Assembly: GCF_014192915.1 (NCBI RefSeq)
Contig: NZ_JACHYN010000007.1
Span: 124,001 to 188,000, forward strand
Direction of reading: 5' to 3'
Length of the DNA: 64,000 nucleotides
DNA from: Azospirillum sp. OGB3
GTDB lineage: Bacteria; Pseudomonadota; Alphaproteobacteria; Azospirillales; Azospirillaceae
The translations under genes were made by a program, and so were the position numbers. The notes under the pieces are model-generated. The model ran no database searches. It was not told the DNA's origin and saw only the letters and a program-made list of their open reading frames with translations. How positions within the stretch are numbered: the first letter of the stretch is position 1; every line of letters starts with the position of its first letter. This document shows, one piece after another, positions 28,625-37,284 of the stretch.

Positions 28625-29886
28625 GCGCCTTCGCCTACCGCAACGGCGTGATGCACGCCGAATCCGTTCCGCTGTCCAAGATCGCGGCGGAGGTCGGCAC
28701 GCCCTTCTACTGCTACTCCACGGCGGCGCTGGAGGCGCATTACAGCGCCTACGCCGGGGCCTTCGCGGGGCAGGACGCCGACGTCTGCTACGCGGTGAAG
28801 GCCAACTCCAACCTCGCGGTCATCCGCGCCTTCGCCCGGCTGGGCGCCGGCGCCGACGTGGTGTCGGGCGGCGAGATGCGCCGCGCGCTGGCCGGCGGCA
28901 TCCCGGCGGGCAAGATCATCTTCTCCGGCGTCGGCAAGACGCGCGAGGAGATGCGCGCCGCGCTGGAGGCCGGAATCCACCAGATCAACGTGGAATCCAT
29001 CCCGGAGGTGGAGGCGCTGTCGGAGGTGGCGGTCAGCCTGGGCGTCACCGCGCCCATCGCCTTCCGCGTGAATCCGGACGTGGACGCCAAGACCCACGCC
29101 AAGATCGCGACGGGCAAGAAGGAGAACAAGTTCGGCGTCGACTACGACCACGCGCGCGAGGTCTACGCCCAGGCCGCCAAGTTGCCGGGCATCAAGCCGG
29201 TGGCCATCGCCGTCCACATCGGGTCGCAGCTCACCGACCTCGCCCCCTTCCGCGCCGCCTACGAGCGGGTGGCCGCGCTGCTCCACGCCCTGCGCGAGGA
29301 CGGGCACGACATCACCCGCCTCGACCTCGGCGGCGGGCTGGGCATCGTCTACAAGCACGAGGCGCCGCCGGACATCGCCGACTACGCCGCCATGGTGAAG
29401 TCGATCACCGGCAACCTCGGCTGCCGCATCTCGCTGGAGCCGGGCCGCTCGCTGGTCGGCAACGCCGGCATCCTGGTGTCGCGGGTGATCTACCTGAAGC
29501 AGGGGCTGCACCGCCGCTTCGTCATCATCGACGCGGCGATGAACGACCTGATCCGCCCCACCCTCTACGAGGCCTATCACGGCATCGTCCCGGTGACCGA
29601 ACCCGCCAGGGGAGCCGCCACCGAGCCCTACGACGTCGTCGGCCCGGTCTGCGAGAGCGGCGACACCTTCGCGCTCCAGCGCGCGCTGCCGGCGATGGCC
29701 CCGGACGAGCTGGTGGCGATCCTGTCGGCCGGCGCCTACGGCGCGGTCATGTCCTCCACCTACAACACCCGCCCGCTGATCCCGGAGGTGCTGGTGAACG
29801 GCGACCAGTTCTCGGTCATCCGCCCGCGCGTGTCGGTGGAAGAGCTGCTGGCGCTGGACCGCGTGCCGGACTGGTTGAAGGACTGA
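28621..29886 (+). CDS. lysA: Diaminopimelate decarboxylase
   Basis: PLP-dependent final step of lysine biosynthesis, meso-diaminopimelate to L-lysine. The 421-residue protein has the PLP-binding Lys in DVCYAVKANSNLAVIRAFAR near 59, HIGSQLTD near 200, the phosphate-binding LDLGGGLGIVY near 238, the ISLEPGRSLVGNAG block near 275, and the active-site Cys in PVCESGDTF near 345. It overlaps the small lipoprotein gene by four bases (ATGA), so argH-lipoprotein-lysA form one coupled operon. Confidence 0.97.
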   Translation: MSAFAYRNGVMHAESVPLSKIAAEVGTPFYCYSTAALEAHYSAYAGAFAGQDADVCYAVKANSNLAVIRAFARLGAGADVVSGGEMRRALAGGIPAGKIIFSGVGKTREEMRAALEAGIHQINVESIPEVEALSEVAVSLGVTAPIAFRVNPDVDAKTHAKIATGKKENKFGVDYDHAREVYAQAAKLPGIKPVAIAVHIGSQLTDLAPFRAAYERVAALLHALREDGHDITRLDLGGGLGIVYKHEAPPDIADYAAMVKSITGNLGCRISLEPGRSLVGNAGILVSRVIYLKQGLHRRFVIIDAAMNDLIRPTLYEAYHGIVPVTEPARGAATEPYDVVGPVCESGDTFALQRALPAMAPDELVAILSAGAYGAVMSSTYNTRPLIPEVLVNGDQFSVIRPRVSVEELLALDRVPDWLKD

Positions 29887-29975
29887 CCCACGGCGGTACC
29901 GGCGCGCAATAACCGCTGCACAGAACCACCCTTAAGGCGTATGATTTCCCGTTCGCGACACGGGCGGGGAACATC

Positions 29976-30395
29976 ATGGAATGGGACGCGGCCTACGCCA
30001 TCGGTCAGAGCGCTGTGGATGGTGACCATCGGCGCCTGTTCCAGCTTTTCAACCAATTCAGCGCGGCCATCGCCGCCGGAGAAACGCGGGAGTCCGCGAA
30101 CCGTTTCCTGCGCGAGCTTGCCGATTATTCGGCTTACCACTTCCGCCGCGAGGAGGGGCTGATGCACGCGGTCGGCTACCCCGACTACGCCAAGCACAAG
30201 AAGATGCACGACAGCTTCGCCGACTTCGTCCGTCGGCAATCCGACTCCGGCGCCCACGATCCGGAGGACGTGCAGTTCCTCCAGAGCTACGTCGAGATGT
30301 GGCTGTGCGGCCATATCCTGGTGATGGACAAGTGGTTCGGCGAATGGCTGGACGGACGGGGTGGGAATTCCGGCGCGGTGGCCCCGACGGCCTGA
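29976..30395 (+). CDS. Bacteriohemerythrin
   Basis: Single-domain O2-binding diiron protein, 139 residues, cytoplasmic. All ligand segments are present: VDGDHRRLFQLFNQF (His), YSAYHFRREEGLM (His and Glu), KHKKMHDSFADFV (two His), and the C-terminal LCGHILVMDKWF (His and Asp). Family roles include O2 storage or sensing and support of micro-oxic respiration, often in motile, aerotactic bacteria. It is free-standing; GGGGAACATC precedes the ATG. The next gene converges on it. Confidence 0.93.
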   Translation: MEWDAAYAIGQSAVDGDHRRLFQLFNQFSAAIAAGETRESANRFLRELADYSAYHFRREEGLMHAVGYPDYAKHKKMHDSFADFVRRQSDSGAHDPEDVQFLQSYVEMWLCGHILVMDKWFGEWLDGRGGNSGAVAPTA

Positions 30396-30428
30396 GGACC
30401 GGGCCGCCGCACCGATCCCGGACGCCGC

Positions 30429-30911
30429 CTATTTCTTGTAGGGATTGGCTGCCCACGACTTCAGATACGACACGAGTTCGGCGTCCCCGTCATAATACAG
30501 CCACTCGGTTTCCTCCTTCGACAGCGGTTTGGTCGGCGACGGACGATAAAGCTTGCCATAGGGCACCGAGAAAACTCCCAGGTCGGGCGCCGTCTCGAGA
30601 ATTTTCTTCACCCACCCTTCGGCTCTCGCATAGAGCGTCTCGTAATCCGTGGCGACGGACAGGAAAGGGTTGTCGTTCGAGTTCTCCGACTGGCTGCCGA
30701 ACGAGCTTTGCTTGATCGCCCAGTCGTTCAACGCCGAATCGCCGGGCTTGGCGAAGCCGCCGCCGACAGCGTTCCGGCGGCGCGACCACCAGTCGATCGC
30801 TTTGGCCTTGTCGGCGAACCGATAGACGAGAACATTCCCCGGCTTGGCGACGTCGAGGGTGTAACGCTCCCCAGCGGCGTTCGCCGTGGAGAAGTTCTTG
30901 GGGCTTGGCAT
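30429..30911 (-). CDS. Hypothetical protein, no family recognised
   Basis: A 160-residue soluble protein without signal or membrane helices. It is rich in Trp, Tyr, Ser and Asn (AIDWWSRRRNAVGGG, FGSQSENSNDNPFLSV, EETEWLYYDGDAELVSYLKS). ATG at 30911 has AGGAG nine bases upstream, and codon choice is normal for the region, so it is very likely a real gene. The upstream gap to the divergent TIGR02302 gene (278 bases) is long enough for two promoters. I cannot propose a function. Confidence 0.6.
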   Translation of the reverse strand: MPSPKNFSTANAAGERYTLDVAKPGNVLVYRFADKAKAIDWWSRRRNAVGGGFAKPGDSALNDWAIKQSSFGSQSENSNDNPFLSVATDYETLYARAEGWVKKILETAPDLGVFSVPYGKLYRPSPTKPLSKEETEWLYYDGDAELVSYLKSWAANPYKK

Positions 30912-31189
30912 GGGGACGCTCCTGATCAGGTGAGGTTGAACGGGCGCGATGCGCCTCGCCTTCTGGAGAACGCCCCACCATCCGCGCCCGTGAATTGGGG
31001 GCGTGAGTTGGAAATGGCGCCGCACCCTGTGCCATCCCTGGGCCTGCCATATTTTGGACATGGCACGATGTTTCGGTAGCGAACCGGCCTGCCGGACCGC
31101 GACAGACGGCGCAGCCGAGCCTATATCCTGACGATGTTCCGGCGGCGGCTTCTCCTCCCGCCCGGTGCCTGACCTGACGGGAGAGCGGC

Positions 31190-33793
31190 ATGAGCGACAG
31201 CAAGGACGGGTTCCGGTTCCCCCTGCGCAAGGAGGCGCCCCCCGCACCCGCCCCGCGGGAGCCCCGCCTCCGCATGGGGCAGGCGCGCGCCGCCCTGCTC
31301 TGGGAACGGCTGTGGCCGGCGCTGTGGGCGCCCATCACCATCGCCGGGGCCTTTCTCGCCCTGGCCCTTCTGAACGTCTTCCTGCTTCTGCCGGGCTGGC
31401 TGCACGCCTTGGCCCTGCTGCTGTTCGTCGCCGCCATCGGCTGGACGGGATGGCGCGGGCTGCGCGCCTTCCGCCTGCCCGATGAGAACGCGGCCCGCCG
31501 CCGGCTGGAGCGCGACAGCGGCCTGCCCCACCGCCCCCTCCACGCGTTGCGCGACACGCCCGCCGGCAACGACCCCGTCGCCGCGGAGCTGTGGCGCCTG
31601 CACCAGGAGAGGGTGCGCGCCGCCATGCGGCGGCTGCGCGTCGCCATGCCGCTGTCCGACGGCCTCGCCGCCCAGGACCGCTACGCCCTGCGCGCGTTGG
31701 TGGCGCTGGTGCTGATTGCTGCCGGCGGCGCGACCTGGGGCGACTGGAAGCCGCGTCTTGTCGCCGCCATCACCCCGCATTTCGGCGGAACGGCGACGGC
31801 GTCGGTCGCGACGCTCGACCTCTGGGTGACGCCGCCGGAATACACCGGCCTGCCGCCGGTCTTCCTGAAATCGGCCAACCCCGCCCACACGCCCAGCCTC
31901 GCCGATCCCGTGCCCGTCCCCAAGGGCAGCCTCGTGCTGGCCCGCGTCACCGGCGGCAGCAGCACCCCGTCGCTGGAGGCCGGCAGCAAGACCGCCGCCT
32001 TCGAGGCGGTGGACTCCGCGACCTTCCAGATCCAGCAGCCCATCGAGGACGGCACCCGCATCGCCGTGACCCAGGGGTCCACCCTCCTGGGCGGCTGGAA
32101 CGTGCGGATCATTCCCGACAACCCGCCGACCATCGCCTACGCCAGCCCCCCGACCAAGGGGGAGCGCGGCGCGCTGCGGCTGGACTACACCGCGCAGGAC
32201 GATTACGGGCTGGCCGAGGCCAAGGCCGTCGTCCGGCTGGACCTGCCGGAGGGCGAGGCCCCGGCGCTCGACCGCAGCCCGCTGGAGCTGCCGCTGGCCC
32301 TGCCCGGTGTCCGCCCGCGCGAGGCGCGCAACGCCGCCTTCCACGACCTGACCGCCCATCCCTGGGCCGGGCTCAACGTCACCATCCGCCTGACCGCGCT
32401 CGACGGCGCCGGCCAGACCGGCAGCACGGAGGACGTGGCGATGGTCCTGCCGGAGCGCGTCTTCAACCACCCGGTCGCCCGCGCCATCGTGGAGGAGCGT
32501 AAGAAGCTGACTCTGCGGCCGCAGCAGCTCCGCATCGAAGTGGCCCGCGCCCTGGCCGAGATTTCCTCCCGGCCCAGCCAGTTCGGCGGCGATCTGGTGG
32601 CCTTCCTGGCGATGCGCACCGCCGTGAACCGCCTGCTGCTCGACGAGGAGGCGGCATCGGTTCCGGCCGTCCAGCAACTCTTGTGGGAAACCGCGCTGCG
32701 CATCGAGGACGGCGGGCTGTCGCTGGCCGAGCGCGACCTGCGCGACGCCGAGCAACGCCTCGCCGAGGCGCTGGAGCGCGGCGCCGACGACCAGGAGCTG
32801 AAGAAGCTGATGGACGAGCTTCAGGCGGCGCTCGACAAGTTCCTCGACGCCATGGAGCAGCAGATGCGCGAGGCGCTGGAGCGCGGCGAGCAAATTCCCA
32901 TGGTGCCGCCGGAGATGGCCGACCAGATGATGGACCGCCAGGACCTTCAGCGCATGATGGAGCAGATGCGGCAGATGGCCGAGACCGGCGCCCGCGACGC
33001 CGCACGGCAGATGCTGTCCCAGCTCCAGCAGATGATGGAGCAGATGCGCAACGGCGCGATGGCCCAGATGCAGCAGCAGGGCCAGAACGAGGCGGCGCAG
33101 ATGATGCGCGAGCTTCAGGAGCTGACGCAGCGGCAGCAGCAACTTCTCGACCAGACCTTCCGCCAGTCGCAGGAGCAGATGGGCCGGCAGGACGGGCAGC
33201 AGGGCCAGCAGCCGGGGCCGCGCAACCGCCAGGGCCGTCCGCAGCAGGGGCAGCAAGGCCAGCAGGGCCAGTCCGGCAGCCCGCTGATGCAGCAGCAGGC
33301 CGAACAGCAGGAAGCGCTGCGCCGCCAGCTCGGCGAGCTGATGCGCCGCATGGGCGAACAGCAGGGCGGCGAAATTCCCCGCCCGCTGGGCCGCGCCGAA
33401 CGGGCGATGCGCGACGCCGGCCAGGCGCTCCAGCAGGGGCAGCCCGGCTCCGCCGTGCCACCGCAGACCCAGGCGATGGACGAGCTTCAGCAGGGCATGC
33501 AGGCGATGGCCGAGCAGATGATGCAGCAGATGATGGGCCAGCAGGGTCCGGCGATGAGCGGGCAGCAGCCCGGACAGGCGCAGCAGCGCCAGGGCCAGGG
33601 CCGCAACCGCGACCCGCTGGGCCGCCGCCCCTCCGGCTTCGGCAACTACAACAACGAGGACGTGAAGATCCCCGAGGAGGCCGAGCTCCAGCGCGCCCGC
33701 GAAATCCTCGACGAGCTGCGCCGCCGCTCCGGCCAGTACGGCCGCCCGCAGATGGAGCGCGAATACATCGACCGCCTGCTGAAGCAGTTCTGA
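31190..33793 (+). CDS. TIGR02302/DUF4175 family membrane protein
   Basis: An 867-residue alphaproteobacterial protein. Two or three N-terminal membrane helices (about 38-80, another near 165-182) are followed by a large periplasmic part (190-450) with LWVTPPEYTGLPPVFLKS and DDYGLAEAKAVVRLDLP. From about 520 to 800 it becomes a highly repetitive Gln/Met/Glu-rich helical region (repeats such as MMEQMRQMAETGARDAARQM and QQGQQGQ), then a C-terminal end LDELRRRSGQYGRPQMEREY. GGGAGAGCGGC precedes the ATG. It is commonly found near argH/lysA in related genomes. Role unknown, perhaps cell envelope. Confidence 0.88.
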   Translation: MSDSKDGFRFPLRKEAPPAPAPREPRLRMGQARAALLWERLWPALWAPITIAGAFLALALLNVFLLLPGWLHALALLLFVAAIGWTGWRGLRAFRLPDENAARRRLERDSGLPHRPLHALRDTPAGNDPVAAELWRLHQERVRAAMRRLRVAMPLSDGLAAQDRYALRALVALVLIAAGGATWGDWKPRLVAAITPHFGGTATASVATLDLWVTPPEYTGLPPVFLKSANPAHTPSLADPVPVPKGSLVLARVTGGSSTPSLEAGSKTAAFEAVDSATFQIQQPIEDGTRIAVTQGSTLLGGWNVRIIPDNPPTIAYASPPTKGERGALRLDYTAQDDYGLAEAKAVVRLDLPEGEAPALDRSPLELPLALPGVRPREARNAAFHDLTAHPWAGLNVTIRLTALDGAGQTGSTEDVAMVLPERVFNHPVARAIVEERKKLTLRPQQLRIEVARALAEISSRPSQFGGDLVAFLAMRTAVNRLLLDEEAASVPAVQQLLWETALRIEDGGLSLAERDLRDAEQRLAEALERGADDQELKKLMDELQAALDKFLDAMEQQMREALERGEQIPMVPPEMADQMMDRQDLQRMMEQMRQMAETGARDAARQMLSQLQQMMEQMRNGAMAQMQQQGQNEAAQMMRELQELTQRQQQLLDQTFRQSQEQMGRQDGQQGQQPGPRNRQGRPQQGQQGQQGQSGSPLMQQQAEQQEALRRQLGELMRRMGEQQGGEIPRPLGRAERAMRDAGQALQQGQPGSAVPPQTQAMDELQQGMQAMAEQMMQQMMGQQGPAMSGQQPGQAQQRQGQGRNRDPLGRRPSGFGNYNNEDVKIPEEAELQRAREILDELRRRSGQYGRPQMEREYIDRLLKQF

Positions 33794-33931
33794 CCGCCCG
33801 CTGAAGCCGTTTTGAGGCGGGGCGGCCGGGCGGCTTTACCGGAGGGCGGCGCTGGTGCAGTATCCGCCGCGCAAGGCGCCGCCGCTTGCCCTTCCGGCAC
33901 GGACGCCCCCGGACACAACGAACGTTTCCTC

Positions 33932-35104
33932 ATGGTCGCGGTCCTTTCGAACCACGGGTCGGGCGGGCTGGCCCCGCAGCGCCCGGAACTGACGCTCGGC
34001 AGCAAGTTCCGCATGATCAACTGGGGGCTGGTGCTCCTGGTCTGCATCATCACGTCGGTCGGGGTGGCCCTGCTCTACTCGGCCGCCGGCGGCAACTGGA
34101 AGCCCTGGGCGCAGCCGCAGCTCGTGCGCGCCGTCCCTGGACTCGTCCTGATGCTGATGATCGCGCTGGTCGACGTGCGGCATCTGATGAAGTCGGCCTA
34201 CGCCATCTTCCTGATCGTGCTCTGCCTGCTGGTGGCGGTGGAGCTGATGGGCCGCATCGGCATGGGCGCCCAGCGCTGGATCGATCTGGGATTCTTCCAG
34301 CTCCAGCCGTCGGAGCTGATGAAACCGGCGCTGACCCTGGCGCTGGCCCGCTACTTCCACGGCATCTCGCTGGACCAGATCGGCCGCCCGCTGCTGCTGA
34401 TCCCGCCCTTGCTGCTGGTCTTCGTCCCGGTGGCGCTGGTGCTGATGCAGCCGAACCTGGGCACTTCGCTCTTGCTGATCATGGGCAGCGGCGCCGTCTT
34501 CTTCGCAGCGGGCGTGAGGATCTGGAAGTTCCTGGTGGTCATCGGCGGCGGCCTGTCGGCCATCCCCATCGCCTGGGAATTTCTGCACGACTACCAGAAA
34601 CAGCGCGTCTACACCTTCCTCGATCCGGAGACCGACCCGCTCGGCGCCGGCTACAACATCCTCCAGTCGAAGATCGCCCTGGGGTCGGGCGGGCTGTTCG
34701 GCAAGGGCTTCATGGCCGGCTCGCAGAGCCAGCTGATGTTCCTGCCGGAGAAGCACACCGACTTCATCTTCGTGGTTCTGGCGGAGGAGTTCGGGATGGT
34801 CGGCGCGCTGATCCTGCTGGCGCTTTACCTGATGCTGTTCATCTACGGCGTGGTCATCGCGCTGAGCTGCCGCAGCCAGTTCGCCCGGCTGGTGGCGGTC
34901 GGCATGACCGCGCAGTTCTTCCTCTACGTGATGGTCAACGTGTCGATGGTGACCGGCCTGATCCCGGTGGTGGGCATCCCGCTGCCGCTGGTGTCCTACG
35001 GCGGGTCGGCGATGATGACGCTGATGATCGGGGTGGGGCTTCTGCTCAGCATGTCGGTCCACCGCGAGGTCCGCATCCCCAAGAGCGGCGTCACCGAGTT
35101 GTGA
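33932..35104 (+). CDS. rodA: Rod shape-determining protein RodA (SEDS glycosyltransferase)
   Basis: SEDS-family peptidoglycan glycan polymerase for lateral wall growth. The 390-residue protein has about ten membrane helices. Diagnostic segments are GAQRWIDLGFFQLQPSELMK near 113-132 and QPNLGTSLLLIMG near 172, with the Asp-containing loop LPEKHTDFIFVVLAEEFG and the end IPLPLVSYGGSAMMTLMIGV. It reads as RodA rather than FtsW by these segments and the absence of cell-division neighbours. mreBCD and the partner PBP2 gene, frequently adjacent, are not in the window. Confidence 0.9.
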   Translation: MVAVLSNHGSGGLAPQRPELTLGSKFRMINWGLVLLVCIITSVGVALLYSAAGGNWKPWAQPQLVRAVPGLVLMLMIALVDVRHLMKSAYAIFLIVLCLLVAVELMGRIGMGAQRWIDLGFFQLQPSELMKPALTLALARYFHGISLDQIGRPLLLIPPLLLVFVPVALVLMQPNLGTSLLLIMGSGAVFFAAGVRIWKFLVVIGGGLSAIPIAWEFLHDYQKQRVYTFLDPETDPLGAGYNILQSKIALGSGGLFGKGFMAGSQSQLMFLPEKHTDFIFVVLAEEFGMVGALILLALYLMLFIYGVVIALSCRSQFARLVAVGMTAQFFLYVMVNVSMVTGLIPVVGIPLPLVSYGGSAMMTLMIGVGLLLSMSVHREVRIPKSGVTEL

Positions 35105-35126
35105 CGCCGCTCGTCGGAGCGCTACC

Positions 35127-36431
35127 TCAGCCCTCCGAGACCTCGCCGTTCTCCTGGATCAGCACCTTGTCGATGCGCCGGCCGTCCATGTCGACGACCT
35201 CGAAACGCAGGCCGTTCCAGCGGAAATGCTCCGCGGCGGTGGGGACATGGCCCAGCCGGTCGAGCATGAAGCCGGCGATGGTGTGGTAGTCGCCTTCGCC
35301 CTTCAGCCCCTTCACGCCGACCAGCGACTCGACCTCCTCCACCGGGGTCATGCCGTCCACCAGCCAGGAGCCGTCCTCGCGCTGGACCGCGAAGCCGTCG
35401 CCTTCCTGCCCCTGTTCGGGCATCTCGCCGGCGATGGCCTCCATGATGTCGGTCACGGTGGCGATGCCCTCGACGCTGCCGTATTCGTCCACCACCACGG
35501 CCATGTGGATGCTGGCCTGCTTGAACAGCTCCAACAGCCGCAGGACGGGGGTGCCGTCATGGACGATCAGCGGCTCCACCATGGCCTCGCGCAGGTCGAA
35601 GCTGCGGCCCTGGAGCGCCTGGTTGAGCAGCGCCTTGCTGGACACGATGCCCTGCACCTCGTCCACGTCGCCGCGGCAGACCAGGAAACGGGAATAGCCG
35701 CTGGCCTGGATCTCCTTGGCGATGGCGTCGGGCGGATCGTCGAGGTCGATCCACACGAGGTCCGGACGCGGTGTCATGATCGACCGCGCGGTGCGGTCGG
35801 ACAGGCGGAACACGCCCTCGATCATCTGCCGCTCGGCGGGTTCGAAGACGCCGGTCTGCGTGCCCTCCTTGATGAGGCTCTTGACCTCCTCCTCGGTGAC
35901 GGTCTGCTCGCGCGCGGTGGGCAGGCGCAGCAGCTTCATCAGCCCCTCGGTCGAGACGCCGAGCAGCCAGACCAGCGGCATGGCGATGCGCGACAGGACG
36001 CTCATCGGGCCGGCCACGCCGGCGGCGATGCGCTCCGCGTTCACCAGCGCCATGCGCTTGGGCACCAGCTCGCCGACGATCAGCGACAGGTAGGTGATCG
36101 CGGCGACTACCAGTGCGAAGCCGACCTGCTGGCCGTAGGGGGCGATCCAGGAGACGTTTGCGTCGAGGACCGTGCCGAGCCGGTCGGCCAGGGTCGCGCC
36201 GCCATAGGCACCGGCGATGATGCCGATCAGCGTGATGCCGACCTGCACGGTGGAGAGGAAGTTGCCGGGGTCCTCCGACAGTTTCAGCGCGGCGCGGGCG
36301 CCCTTGCTGCGCGTTTCCTCGGCCATCTGCTGAAGCCGCGCGCGTCGCGACGACACCAGCGCCATTTCCGACATCGCGAAAAAGGCGTTCAGCAGGATCA
36401 GCAAAATGATGACCAATACTTCCCAGATCAT
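35127..36431 (-). CDS. CNNM/CorC (hemolysin-family) membrane protein with CBS pair
   Basis: A 434-residue inner-membrane protein: DUF21/CNNM domain with 3-4 helices (about 1-190), two CBS domains (about 205-330; VEGIATVTDIMEAIAGEMP closes the pair), and a C-terminal CorC_HlyC domain (about 345-430; FMLDRLGHVPTAAEHFRWNG). The family covers Mg2+/divalent cation exporters or regulators; the old name hemolysin is historical. SLIKEGTQTGVFEPAERQMI followed by EGVFRLSDR is the usual linker into the CBS domains. It converges with rodA. Confidence 0.93.
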   Translation of the reverse strand: MIWEVLVIILLILLNAFFAMSEMALVSSRRARLQQMAEETRSKGARAALKLSEDPGNFLSTVQVGITLIGIIAGAYGGATLADRLGTVLDANVSWIAPYGQQVGFALVVAAITYLSLIVGELVPKRMALVNAERIAAGVAGPMSVLSRIAMPLVWLLGVSTEGLMKLLRLPTAREQTVTEEEVKSLIKEGTQTGVFEPAERQMIEGVFRLSDRTARSIMTPRPDLVWIDLDDPPDAIAKEIQASGYSRFLVCRGDVDEVQGIVSSKALLNQALQGRSFDLREAMVEPLIVHDGTPVLRLLELFKQASIHMAVVVDEYGSVEGIATVTDIMEAIAGEMPEQGQEGDGFAVQREDGSWLVDGMTPVEEVESLVGVKGLKGEGDYHTIAGFMLDRLGHVPTAAEHFRWNGLRFEVVDMDGRRIDKVLIQENGEVSEG

Positions 36432-36458
36432 GGCGTCGAGCCCGCGGGCGCTCCCTCT

Positions 36459-37151
36459 TTATGAAGACAGTTTGTCGAAGATCAGCATGCCGGCCTGCCC
36501 GAAACCGAACAGGACGGCGGCGACGATGACGATGGCGATCAGTCCGGCGACGAGGCCGGCGACGACGAAGGCCCCATCCTTCTCGATCAGCCCCAGCGCG
36601 AGCAGCGCGATGGCGAAGGCCGGCGGCTGGTTGCCGAAAACGATGGGGAGGGCCAGGATTCCGGCCAGGATCATCACGGCCACGCCGAGCAGCCGCTCCG
36701 CCGTCGGCGCGGTCATCGGCGGCAGGCGTGGGCGCAGATGCCGCTCCAGCCGGTCGACGTGCGGCTTTGCCTTCGCGATCACACGCAGGAAGGCGTCCCG
36801 GTCGAGCGTGACGGCGGCCAGCCGGCGCGGCAGCCAGGGGCGGTCGCGCCCGGCGGCGATCTGCGCGCCGATCAGCAGCATCGGCAGGCCCGTCGCCGTG
36901 GACAGCCCCGGCACCGGCAGGATGTTCGGAATGGACAGGATCAGAAGCAGGGCGCCGAAGGCGCGGTCGCCCAAAATGCCCACGAGATCACCGAGCGCGA
37001 TCCGCGCACCATGGTCGTGGTTCAGGAAATCATCCAGCACCGCCGAAGCGGGGTTCACCGGCGGGAAGCCGGTGGACGCGGCAGCGCCGCGGTCGACGTC
37101 CTCCGGAGCCTGACGGTCCGGGGACGTGTCGGGAGGTCGGCCGTCGTTCAC
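36459..37151 (-). CDS. exoD: Exopolysaccharide synthesis protein ExoD
   Basis: A 230-residue membrane protein of the ExoD family, which affects exopolysaccharide production and, in Rhizobium, nodule invasion. The core begins LDDFLNHDHGARIALGDLVG and continues RAFGALLLILSIPNILPVPG, with TGLPMLLIGAQIAAGRDRPW, all characteristic. Three or four C-terminal hydrophobic helices follow. The start is GTG at 37151 with GGGAG nearby; the longer upstream frame is unsupported. It lies 27 bases downstream of the CNNM/CorC gene on the same strand, so the two may be co-transcribed. Confidence 0.86.
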   Translation of the reverse strand: MNDGRPPDTSPDRQAPEDVDRGAAASTGFPPVNPASAVLDDFLNHDHGARIALGDLVGILGDRAFGALLLILSIPNILPVPGLSTATGLPMLLIGAQIAAGRDRPWLPRRLAAVTLDRDAFLRVIAKAKPHVDRLERHLRPRLPPMTAPTAERLLGVAVMILAGILALPIVFGNQPPAFAIALLALGLIEKDGAFVVAGLVAGLIAIVIVAAVLFGFGQAGMLIFDKLSS

Positions 37152-37284
37152 GGCGCTCCCCACGGAGGCCGCCCGAAACGGCGGAAGGGTAAACCCATGG
37201 ACCTTTCGCGTCGCAACATCGTAAGGGCCCCTTTTACAGCATCGCCGGTCGGCGCGCCAGCCTGTCTGTGGAATATGCCGTTTC

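Noticed and set aside
31121..33256. 711-residue minus-strand frame opposite the TIGR02302 gene
   Set aside because: Leu/Gln-rich antisense shadow of a repetitive GC-rich gene; no start signal.
33000..33560. Regular short repeats suggesting CRISPR or a minisatellite
   Set aside because: They are degenerate codon repeats of a Gln/Met-rich coding segment, with no spacer structure.
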